Shown here: piece after piece, positions 1 through 6,745 of the stretch
How the letters are laid out: the number at the start of each line of letters is the position of its first letter
Position numbering within the stretch: the first letter of the stretch is position 1
From: Candidatus Babeliales bacterium
GTDB taxonomy: Bacteria; Babelota; Babeliae; Babelales; JACPOV01
Length of the DNA stretch: 7,886 nucleotides
Direction of reading: 5' to 3'
Assembly: GCA_020050475.1 (NCBI GenBank)
Contig: JAGVKP010000122.1
Span: 1-7,886 of the forward strand
Program-made: the position numbers and the translations under genes
Notes under the pieces: generated by a model
Told to the model about the DNA's origin: nothing
The model's database searches: none
Seen by the model: only the letters and a program-made list of their open reading frames with translations

Positions 1-767
1 TCCATCAATTTAGGTTTTAAAGAAAATTGCATACGGGGATAAAAGAGCGTCAACCCGCATCCGCCCCAGACAAACGGAATTTTGCCCTCGGCCCAATCAA
101 CCCATCGTTCAAGCAAGAAGACAAACTCGCTTGCCTGCTCATCGCGGCTTATATATTCAAGCGGGGCGCACAGATGGACCGGAATGGTCGTTTTAATAAC
201 CGTTTCTTTCTGCTGGCAGTAAATCCAAGCGACGTAATGCGATTCATATTTACTGCTCATTGCTTTAAAGCGAGTCCCGGCTGAATAGGTTTGATGAGTT
301 GCTTCATCATAATACGGAAACATGAGAGTAATCGTCAGATACCGTTCATCAGAATCAGTACTTCCAAACGGTTTAGGGAAAAACTGCGTGGAGACTTTTT
401 GGGCCGGGCATTCACACAGTGGCAGGAGATATTTGCGCAATGTCCAGCAGGTTGAGGCATGCTGATCGGTTTGCTTATTGTGCCAATGAGCGTTGTGTAA
501 TTTGATCAAAGCTTGTTCACCCTTGGTCTCAAGGATCGTGACCGTTTCATTAAAAAGAAGTTGGTGTAATCGCGGGCAGGCAACTTTATCCTGTTTGTTT
601 GGCCCCCAGGAGGCCGGCATACCGTGATAATCGCCGACTACCGATTCGCTATTAAGTTCAAAACCGACGCAATTGGCGATCGGTACAATGACGATCGCTT
701 TTTGATGCTGCTCGCTTGCATGGGCAAGATACGAAAATGCGAGTGAAAGAACAATAAACTGTTTCAT
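1..767 (-). CDS. Secreted SH3-domain NlpC/P60-like peptidoglycan hydrolase, partial (C-terminus beyond left edge)
   Basis: An open frame of 255 codons reads from ATG at 767 to the window edge without a stop, so the catalytic end is missing. Residues 1-17 form a signal peptide (MKQFIVLSLAFSYLAHA, likely cut before SEQ). Residues about 61-115 look like a bacterial SH3 domain (RLHQLLFNETVTILE, then an aromatic-rich end CWTLRKYL). Residues about 155-200 look like a second one (TYSAGTRFKAM). Residues 221-237 carry W-x-D-W-A-E-G-K-I-PFVWGGCG, matching the YxWGG entry to NlpC/P60 cysteine peptidase domains, as in YkfC-like cell-wall dipeptidases. The catalytic DCSG motif normally follows within about ten residues. 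It is not reached in the 18 residues visible after WGGCG, so an insertion is likely. A GGAG ribosome site (776-779) lies 8 bases before the start. It is the last visible gene of the cda-glmM operon, 22 bases after the small protein upstream. Family by motif only; other SH3 exported proteins are possible. Confidence 0.65.
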   Translation of the reverse strand, partial: MKQFIVLSLAFSYLAHASEQHQKAIVIVPIANCVGFELNSESVVGDYHGMPASWGPNKQDKVACPRLHQLLFNETVTILETKGEQALIKLHNAHWHNKQTDQHASTCWTLRKYLLPLCECPAQKVSTQFFPKPFGSTDSDERYLTITLMFPYYDEATHQTYSAGTRFKAMSSKYESHYVAWIYCQQKETVIKTTIPVHLCAPLEYISRDEQASEFVFLLERWVDWAEGKIPFVWGGCGLTLFYPRMQFSLKPKLM

Positions 768-789
768 AGATAGAGCTCCATACTATTTT

Positions 790-1002
790 CTAGTTTTGTG
801 GTTGAGAATTTTGCTGAGATTGATTTTGGTTTTCGGACGGTTGCCCGACTGGTTTTGCTTTGACTGGTTGATTGTTATGCACTTGTTGATTTTGATACCA
901 CAGTCGCCATGCATAAATTCTTTGTTGATCGCTCATATAGAGTGCGTTGAGTGAACGAGCAGTGCTGAAGATGATCGCAGAGATATAGAGAATTTTCTTC
1001 AT
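790..1002 (-). CDS. Small exported Q/N-rich protein, unknown function (70 aa)
   Basis: I do not recognise the family. The N-terminus (KK, then ILYISAIIFSTA, then RSLNA) is a plausible signal peptide, cut after residue 20. Next comes a short aromatic, charged segment (SDQQRIYAWRLWYQNQQ, residues 24-40). The remaining 30 residues are hydrophilic and dominated by Q, N, P and S, so probably disordered. A ribosome site GGAG (1011-1014) lies 8 bases before the ATG, and the gene starts 15 bases after the previous stop. The layout matches that of its upstream neighbour, so the two may be distant tandem paralogues. The signal, ribosome site and tight operon position support a real gene despite its size. 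Confidence 0.6.
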   Translation of the reverse strand: MKKILYISAIIFSTARSLNALYMSDQQRIYAWRLWYQNQQVHNNQPVKAKPVGQPSENQNQSQQNSQPQN

Positions 1003-1017
1003 ATATTTTTCTCCAAA

Positions 1018-1269
1018 TTACTTCTTCTTATTTGTATGCTGACTGATCGCAGTTTTTTTAACGCCCTGTTTTTCAGTTGGCTGAACTTGGTTTTGCGCAG
1101 AAGTTGCTTGTGTGTGGGGGGTATCTACTTTGTTTCGCTCTTGTAGTTCATAGGTCAATGCTTCAAAATACAGAGCACGCATTACTTTTTGTACTTCGCA
1201 AAAATTCATAGGATACAGATTGATCTGAATCAAAAAAAAACTCGCTGAGATTGAAAAAAAGTTTTTCAT
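1018..1269 (-). CDS. Small exported or membrane-anchored protein with polar tail, unknown function (83 aa)
   Basis: The family is not recognised. Residues 1-20 (MKNFFSISASFFLIQINLYP) form a hydrophobic export or anchor segment without a clear AxA cleavage site. A helical-looking stretch follows (CEVQKVMRALYFEALTYELQE, about residues 24-44), then a polar Q/T/K-rich tail ending in NKKK. The ATG overlaps the TGA of the DUF502 gene as ATGA (1266-1269), which implies translational coupling. The coding strand has runs of T9 (1232-1240) and T7 near the start, from Phe and Leu codons, which could allow slippage. Its architecture (hydrophobic start, short aromatic helix, disordered polar tail) resembles the 70-aa gene immediately downstream. 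Confidence 0.55.
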   Translation of the reverse strand: MKNFFSISASFFLIQINLYPMNFCEVQKVMRALYFEALTYELQERNKVDTPHTQATSAQNQVQPTEKQGVKKTAISQHTNKKK

Positions 1270-1901
1270 TTTCTGCCAAATCGTTCCGGTTGAATGATAC
1301 CCCCAGAAATAATGAGTGACATTGCCTCTTGGCGCGAAAGGTCAACGGTGACAATTTCATCTTCGGGCACGGCGACTAAAAAGCCGGTGGTTGGATTGGG
1401 AGTCGTAGGGATAAAAACTTTGAAATAGCGTTGATTTCTTGCTGGAGCAATTTCGGCCGGTACTTCGCTGGTCAAAAAGCCGATACTGAAAAGCCCCGCG
1501 CGAGGAAACTCGAGAAGCACTACTTTTTTAAAAGTAAGTTTATCCGGTACCGTAAATGCTTGTACCAGTTGCTTAATGCCGGAGTAGACCGGATTTAAAA
1601 GTGGCACTTTAAACACGAGTGATTCAAGAAGTTCTAAAAAATATTTGAGTAAAAAGATTTTAAAAATAGCACCGACCGCTAAAATGAGCAGAATAACCAG
1701 AATAACTTCTGAATGGGGAATCTGTTGCAAATATACCGGTTCAAGTTGATAGAGTGGTTGCAACCAATTTTTCAGCAGGCGGAAGAAGAAATTGAAAAGC
1801 GCGACGGTGAACGCGATCGGTAAAATAACCAAAAGCCCATTCAGAAAAAATGATTTAATCGTGTCATACAATGCCGCAATTTTTGTCTGTAGATAATTCA
1901 T
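1266..1901 (-). CDS. DUF502 family integral membrane protein (211 aa)
   Basis: This matches the DUF502 family of two-helix membrane proteins, whose biochemical role is not settled. Membrane segments lie at about residues 19-40 and 65-90. A conserved family pattern KVPLLNPVYSGIKQ follows at 98-111. The soluble domain carries FIPTTPNPTTGFLVAVPEDE (163-182) and VDLSRQEAMSLIISGG (186-201), both typical of the family (P-x-P-x-P-x-x-G, and the serine-rich iiSgG end). Length is usual for the family. An AGGGA-type ribosome site lies about 9 bases before the ATG. The gene begins 19 bases after glmM stops and is coupled by ATGA to the next small gene, so it belongs to the envelope operon. Family assignment is confident; function is unknown. 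Confidence 0.85.
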   Translation of the reverse strand: MNYLQTKIAALYDTIKSFFLNGLLVILPIAFTVALFNFFFRLLKNWLQPLYQLEPVYLQQIPHSEVILVILLILAVGAIFKIFLLKYFLELLESLVFKVPLLNPVYSGIKQLVQAFTVPDKLTFKKVVLLEFPRAGLFSIGFLTSEVPAEIAPARNQRYFKVFIPTTPNPTTGFLVAVPEDEIVTVDLSRQEAMSLIISGGIIQPERFGRK

Positions 1902-1920
1902 GAGTCAGTGTCCCTAAAAG

Positions 1921-3237
1921 TTATGAAATCTCTTTTTCAAGCCGTTGCGAAAGAAGCGTACCAAGCATGCGCGCATGGTCGCAATCGTCATCTTCAATCA
2001 TAATACGTAAAAGTGGTTCAGTCCCTGAGTAACGAACGATAATTCTTCCTTTGTGTAGCTGATGCGCTGTATCATCGATCATATCGCGTAATGGCCATGA
2101 GGCAAGATCTTTTTTGTGGTGTACGGGAATATTAATAATGATTTGAGGAAATTTGGTGAATGTTTCTAGTTGCCAGTTACCGGTTTTCATCAGTGTTTGG
2201 CAGATGCGCAGCGCCGTAAAGATACCATCGCCGGTAGGTAAATAATCATTCAAGATAATGTGCCCCGACGGTTCACCACCGATGAGTAGCTGGTGTGCGG
2301 CAAGCTGTTCAGCAATATATTTATCACCCACCTGGGTGCGCAGTAATTTGATGCCGCGCTCAGCAAGATAAATTTCAAATCCCTGATTGCTCATGACGGT
2401 ACCGACGACGGTCGTAGTTTTTTCGTAGATAGGATTACGCAAAAGAATTGCTAAAATGTCATCGCCATTTTTTACATGGCCGGATGCATTAACTGCCACG
2501 ACACGATCGCCATCCCCATCGAAAGCAAATCCAAGATCAGCTTGGTGATCAATAACGGCATTCACCAGCATCTGCGGATAGACGGCACCACACTGTTTGT
2601 TAATATTGATACCGTTGGGGTTGACGGCGAGCGGAATGACGGTCGCGCCAAAAAAAGAAAAAAGAGCCGGCGCTAACGCAAAGGTGGCACCATGAGCGCA
2701 GTCAAGTACAATTTTTTTTCCTGCGAGCGCTAAATCGGGTAGCATTTTTTTTATTTCATGCTGGTAGATTGAGTCGGCTTGATCAAATGATTCCGTTGAG
2801 CCATAGCTGTCGTAAGCTATCGGTAAATTTTCTGAGGCTAAAAAACTAATTCGTTCTTCGTCCTGTGCGGTAATTTTGCCATTGAGAGCATCAATAATTT
2901 TAATGCCGTTATCAGTATAGAGATTATGGGAGGCAGAAATCATAATTGCCGCATCAAATTGCGGTTTATTTTTCATTAAAGCCAGCAGTGCCGGACTAGG
3001 AAGTACATTCGCATCATATAATGTAATGGGATGGAGTAAAAGACCGCTTTTGATGACGGCATTCATCCATGCGCATGATTGTCGTGTATCCTGCGCAATG
3101 AGTACTGTTGGGCGTGCTCCGAACCGTTCGAGTGCCCAGCGACCGATTGCGTAGCTGAGACGAAACAGCTCTTCATAATTAAATGGCGGTTTGCCGACCG
3201 GGCCGCGTATGCCATCAGTACCAAAAAATGAACTCAT
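1921..3237 (-). CDS. glmM: Phosphoglucosamine mutase GlmM (438 aa)
   Basis: GlmM converts glucosamine-6-phosphate to glucosamine-1-phosphate in the cytoplasm, the step leading to UDP-GlcNAc for peptidoglycan and lipid A. All four hallmark sites of the alpha-D-phosphohexomutase family are present: ISASHN at 100-105, with the phosphoserine expected at S103; the metal loop DGDGDR at 240-245; the sugar loop GEPSGH at 321-326 (many GlmM proteins have GEQSGH); and the phosphate-binding RYSGTEP at 402-408. The start FFGTDGIRGPVG and the segment NGININKQCGA favour GlmM over other hexomutases. Length is normal (about 445 in the family). The ATG overlaps the cdaR TGA as ATGA (3234-3237), so translation is coupled. 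An AGGA ribosome site lies 9 bases upstream. In Firmicutes GlmM binds and inhibits CdaA, and its position next to a cdaA homologue repeats that arrangement. Confidence 0.97.
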   Translation of the reverse strand: MSSFFGTDGIRGPVGKPPFNYEELFRLSYAIGRWALERFGARPTVLIAQDTRQSCAWMNAVIKSGLLLHPITLYDANVLPSPALLALMKNKPQFDAAIMISASHNLYTDNGIKIIDALNGKITAQDEERISFLASENLPIAYDSYGSTESFDQADSIYQHEIKKMLPDLALAGKKIVLDCAHGATFALAPALFSFFGATVIPLAVNPNGININKQCGAVYPQMLVNAVIDHQADLGFAFDGDGDRVVAVNASGHVKNGDDILAILLRNPIYEKTTTVVGTVMSNQGFEIYLAERGIKLLRTQVGDKYIAEQLAAHQLLIGGEPSGHIILNDYLPTGDGIFTALRICQTLMKTGNWQLETFTKFPQIIINIPVHHKKDLASWPLRDMIDDTAHQLHKGRIIVRYSGTEPLLRIMIEDDDCDHARMLGTLLSQRLEKEIS

Positions 3238-3626
3238 GCTTTTTTATCCTGTACCGTAACGGAAAGAATAGACGGTGAACAGTGTATCAATTTCAAGTCA
3301 TGAGGTACAAAAAAATTATCTTGGGTAATAAGAAGCTCTTGCTGACCGTCATGAAGATCCTGACCGCTTACGTAAGCACAGGAAAGCCACGAACGTATTC
3401 GCGCAGTTTGCTGACGCGTTGCAGCAATACGAATCTCTACCTGATCTGGTGAGATAATCTGCTTATCTTCTGGCAGATCATACCACGTTATTGGAAGCGT
3501 GAGTGTTTGTTCAATCAGTGCCGATTGGCTAAAAAGGTACCATAATGTATAACCACAGCAAATCGCTACTGCTCTAGCGATGAGGCTGCTGATAGTTTTG
3601 CGGCGATTGGCTGTATGATTGGCCAC
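3234..3626 (-). CDS. CdaR-like YbbR-domain membrane protein, single domain (130 aa)
   Basis: YbbR/CdaR proteins are membrane-anchored extracytoplasmic partners that modulate the diadenylate cyclase CdaA. Here residues about 14-33 form one transmembrane helix. Residues about 39-126 match one YbbR repeat: LPITWYDLPEDKQIISPDQV, a middle stretch with IRIAATRQQ, then VPHDLKLIHCSPSILSVTV. Firmicute CdaR usually carries several repeats; this one has only one. The start is a GTG at 3626, chosen because AAGGAG (3633-3638) lies exactly 6 bases ahead and because the helix and domain follow directly. The start lies 53 bases inside the cdaA-like gene, and the stop overlaps the glmM ATG, so it is coupled on both sides. 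The symbol cdaR is withheld because the cyclase beside it looks inactive. Confidence 0.85.
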   Translation of the reverse strand: MANHTANRRKTISSLIARAVAICCGYTLWYLFSQSALIEQTLTLPITWYDLPEDKQIISPDQVEIRIAATRQQTARIRSWLSCAYVSGQDLHDGQQELLITQDNFFVPHDLKLIHCSPSILSVTVQDKKA

Positions 3627-4401
3627 GTTCTTCTCCTTTGGACGATGAAATGGATGTGAATAGCTGATGTTTCAAAAAAGTGTGCAGCTGCTTAGCGCTC
3701 ATTTTTTCAAGCAGCGAATTTTTTACATATACCATAAAGCCTACCGATGCAGGATCGCACGTAACCAACAGCGCATCGGTGTTTACGGTTATTTCGGCGT
3801 AGTTTGCGCGACCCTGATGCGGATGCTTATCGCGCACCAGCGAGCAGTTGACGCCGATCAAGAGGCCGGCGGTTGACACAACAATCATTTTTTGATCTTG
3901 ATAACTGCTACTATCAAGAACCATGTTCAGTAATGGTTGGCGTAGTGCGGAATCAATTTCGATTTCTGCATTGATCAGTGTTGAGATATCGTCATGGTGT
4001 TCAATTAATAAATTGATCGCTTTGCCGATGGCGCGTGCATGAAGGCATGCGTTAACCAGATCATCTACCAGCGTCACTGGTGAGATCACCTGCGTGTAAT
4101 CTACTTTTTTTACGGTAATCAGTTTTTTTTGTAAGGTCTGCTCGTGGAGCATAATTGCCAAAAGAATGTACGCTGGTGAAGCATACAAAGCAATAGCTAC
4201 TGCTGCTTGAAACTCAAAAAAGAGAGCGGTGCTCAAAAAAATACTATACCAGACAAAGAGGCGATAGAGCCCTTGGGAACGATCCTGTAAAAGCCAGTTC
4301 ATCAAAAAAACTGATCCGGAACAAAACAGAGCAAGTTCTATGAGATCCTTGAATGAATAGATGGCAAAGGATTCAAGGAGCGGAACGGTAAAAAACTTCA
4401 T
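3574..4401 (-). CDS. CdaA-like membrane protein with degenerate diadenylate cyclase (DisA_N) domain (275 aa)
   Basis: CdaA makes cyclic di-AMP from two ATP at the membrane. Three membrane helices are visible (about 19-38, 45-63, 66-86), as in CdaA. The domain after residue 110 follows the DAC core closely: AINLLIEHHDD aligns with the family's AINYM...LLTIERD region, then EIEIDSALRQPLLNMVL, then an MIVVSTAGLLIGVNCSLV strand pair, then VNTDALLVTCDPASVGFMVYVKN. The two catalytic motifs are absent. DGA is replaced by D169-Q170-K171, and GTRHRAA by a stretch containing G197-R198-A199. SEETG is CDPAS. The frame is unbroken, so this looks like a retained pseudo-enzyme and not a frameshifted gene. 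Residues after about 252 are polar (S, Q, E, R, P, H) and lie mostly inside the overlap with the next gene, so the tail is probably unconstrained. GGGAG (4410-4414) sits 8 bases before the ATG. First gene of the operon. The comparison with CdaA was made from memory, without an aligner. Confidence 0.8.
   Translation of the reverse strand: MKFFTVPLLESFAIYSFKDLIELALFCSGSVFLMNWLLQDRSQGLYRLFVWYSIFLSTALFFEFQAAVAIALYASPAYILLAIMLHEQTLQKKLITVKKVDYTQVISPVTLVDDLVNACLHARAIGKAINLLIEHHDDISTLINAEIEIDSALRQPLLNMVLDSSSYQDQKMIVVSTAGLLIGVNCSLVRDKHPHQGRANYAEITVNTDALLVTCDPASVGFMVYVKNSLLEKMSAKQLHTFLKHQLFTSISSSKGEERGQSYSQSPQNYQQPHR
3633..3638 (-). promoter_or_regulatory. Ribosome binding site deciding the GTG start of the YbbR gene
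   Basis: The minus strand reads AAGGAG here, 6 bases before the GTG at 3626. It is the strongest ribosome site in the operon and lies within the coding sequence of the cdaA-like gene. It supports the non-ATG start and independent initiation on the overlapping gene. Confidence 0.75.
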
Positions 4402-4493
4402 GAATACGACTCCCGACAGTGAAATACTTGAAAGCTACCTGAATAGTTTTATCCGTGTCGCTGGCAATGAGCAATGGTTTGCCGCTCGTCTAA

Positions 4494-4498
<5 letters not shown>
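4400..4498 (+). other. Short protein-like open frame in the divergent region (32 aa), small gene or remnant
   Basis: An ATG at 4400 opens 32 codons, ending at TAG 4496-4498. The peptide starts MNTTPDSEILESYLNSFIRV and ends AGNEQWFAARLK. It has a natural-looking composition and is helix-prone. The frame could extend back to an ATG at 4361 (45 aa), but that part is antisense to the cdaA-like gene. No ribosome site fits either start: AAGGAG at 4375-4380 is 19 bases from 4400. It could be a tiny gene, the truncated N-terminus of a lost gene, or chance. It fills most of the gap between the two divergent blocks. Confidence 0.2.
4410..4414 (-). promoter_or_regulatory. Ribosome binding site of the cdaA-like gene
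   Basis: The minus strand reads GGGAG here, 8 bases ahead of the ATG at 4401. The same spacing of about 8 bases is used by the two genes at the other end of the operon (sites at 1011-1014 and 776-779). No convincing promoter for this strand was found further upstream; the best A/T-rich candidate had a poor -35 match. Confidence 0.55.
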
Positions 4499-5571
<1,073 letters not shown>

Positions 5572-5573
5572 CG

Positions 5574-5580
5574 TAAGGAG
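5574..5580 (+). promoter_or_regulatory. Ribosome binding site setting the start at 5585
   Basis: TAAGGAG ends 4 bases before the ATG at 5585. The same frame has an earlier ATG at 5543 inside trpS, but using it would add 14 residues ahead of the membrane anchor and has no ribosome site, so 5585 is chosen. Confidence 0.7.
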
Positions 5581-5584
5581 TTAC

Positions 5585-6202
5585 ATGAAATTTTTTTCAT
5601 CTTTTTATCAGAAAAAAAATATTCTGATCGGCATGGCGGTTGGTTTTTTATGCCTCCTATTACTGCTTTTAACTATGATTACCTATTGGCACCAGGCACG
5701 CAGTATAACAAGCATTTTGATTGCTCAAGAAATCCCTGAGCTCGAAGCAGTTTTTAAAAAAATTGATGATACGTGCGGCATTGTCGATTTTGACCATCAA
5801 AAAAATTATATCGATTTTTTGAATGTCATTTCATTTACCGGATCGGAGGTTGGCGCGATGAATCTTGCGTATCCAGATAAATGGCAGGGCCCCTATAAAA
5901 AAGAAAATCCTACCGTGCAGGAAGAAAATTATCTGATTGTACGTACCAAAAAGGGATATTTTATCGTGCCGGGCGAAGGGGTCATGCTGAGTAATGGAAA
6001 AGTAATGGGCAAAGATATTTCGCTCAACGAACATGCCGATATTGAGGCAATGATGAAGGATGAGGCAAAGCTGAACTATAAAGGTACGCCGCTCGCCGCA
6101 AAGATTAAGCTGAGCGGTCGGCAGTTGCCGGTCAATCCGTTTGTCGACGATACATTTGATGTTGGTCTTAATAACCAAAAGCCTGAAAGTAAGGCAGCAT
6201 AA
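5585..6202 (+). CDS. Single-pass membrane-anchored exported protein, weakly pseudopilin-like (205 aa)
   Basis: The family is not firmly recognised. A basic N-terminus (YQKKN) precedes one strong transmembrane helix (about 13-34), leaving the remaining 170 residues outside the cytoplasm. Residues about 98-145 read DKWQGPYKKENPTV, then NYLIVRTKKGYFIVPGEGV and NGKVMGKDI. This resembles the C-terminal W-x-G-P-Y plus strand pattern of type II secretion major pseudopilins (GspG-like). However, the prepilin peptidase site (G-F-x-x-x-E) is missing and the helix is not at the very N-terminus. One Cys (C64) lies in the exported part. The polar C-terminal 30 residues look flexible. The gene sits between trpS and the MauE/DoxX-like gene, with gaps of 13 and 8 bases, so it is probably an operon partner of the latter. 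Confidence 0.7.
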   Translation: MKFFSSFYQKKNILIGMAVGFLCLLLLLLTMITYWHQARSITSILIAQEIPELEAVFKKIDDTCGIVDFDHQKNYIDFLNVISFTGSEVGAMNLAYPDKWQGPYKKENPTVQEENYLIVRTKKGYFIVPGEGVMLSNGKVMGKDISLNEHADIEAMMKDEAKLNYKGTPLAAKIKLSGRQLPVNPFVDDTFDVGLNNQKPESKAA

Positions 6203-6210
6203 GGGGATCT

Positions 6211-6696
6211 ATGATTCAAAAACTCAAGCCGTTTATACCACTCATAGTAATCGTGAGCATTATTCTCCTGTTCACCGCTGGTATGCAGTTTAGTTTTGGT
6301 GAAACCTGGCATGATGCCATGCGCTTTTTTATGGCCTTTTTCTTTCTGATATTTGGTTTTTTTAAGGTTATCAATATTAAAGGATTTGCTGCTGCCTATC
6401 GCACCTATGATCTGATTGCGCAGCGATCGCTATGGTATGCGTATGCCTATCCTTTTTTTGAATTGGCATTGGGATTTGCTTATCTTTTTAATCTCTATCC
6501 ATTCATTACGAATGTGGCAACATTTATTCTTATGAGTATAAGTGCCGTTGGCGTTTTGATGGAACTTTCAAAAGGGAAGGAGATAACCTGCGCGTGCCTG
6601 GGAGTAGTTTTCAAGATTCCCATGACGTGGGTCACCTTAGCTGAGGATCTTTTAATGGCCGGAATGGCTCTTGCAATGATACTCACAAGGCGTTAA
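6211..6696 (+). CDS. MauE/DoxX-like integral membrane protein with CxC thiol motif (161 aa)
   Basis: The protein has four to five hydrophobic helices (about 8-24, 36-55, 75-95, 99-118, 140-157). The pattern FFLIFGFFKVINIKGFAAAY, then YDLIAQRSLWYAYAYPFFEL, then a CACLG motif (C127 and C129) and PMTWVTLAEDLLMAGMALAM matches MauE/DoxX-type membrane proteins. Known members act in disulfide or redox handling of exported proteins: MauE in methylamine dehydrogenase maturation, and others near thioredoxin-like proteins. A redox role for this protein is inferred from the Cys pair; no thioredoxin partner is in the window. The ribosome site AAGGGGAT overlaps the preceding stop codon and lies close to the ATG. 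Family confidence is good; substrate unknown. Confidence 0.8.
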   Translation: MIQKLKPFIPLIVIVSIILLFTAGMQFSFGETWHDAMRFFMAFFFLIFGFFKVINIKGFAAAYRTYDLIAQRSLWYAYAYPFFELALGFAYLFNLYPFITNVATFILMSISAVGVLMELSKGKEITCACLGVVFKIPMTWVTLAEDLLMAGMALAMILTRR

Positions 6697-6745
6697 CCTA
6701 TCAGCGATCTATCATAATCATCATGGTATTGCTGCAAAGGATCGC

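Noticed and set aside
27..284. Plus-strand open frame of 85 codons
   Set aside because: It is antisense to the SH3/NlpC-P60-like gene, which reads through the whole stretch with a signal peptide, domains and a ribosome site. The plus frame has no recognisable protein pattern.
1163..1360. Minus-strand open frame of 65 codons across the DUF502/small-gene junction
   Set aside because: It is an out-of-frame shadow of the DUF502 C-terminus and the 83-aa gene, without a ribosome site or family pattern.
3574..4401. The possibility that the cdaA-like gene is a frameshifted pseudogene
   Set aside because: The frame is continuous and the aligned core elements before and after both missing motifs are in the same frame, so motif loss is by substitution.
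5585..5690. A true type IV pilin or pseudopilin signal in the 205-aa protein
   Set aside because: There is no G followed by F/M and E at +5 before the helix, so prepilin peptidase processing is not supported. Only the C-terminal part is vaguely pseudopilin-like.
6697..6745. Separate promoter for the secreted protein gene (CATAAT at 6713-6718)
   Set aside because: The -10-like hexamer is good, but no -35-like element lies at 16-18 bases, so it was not annotated.
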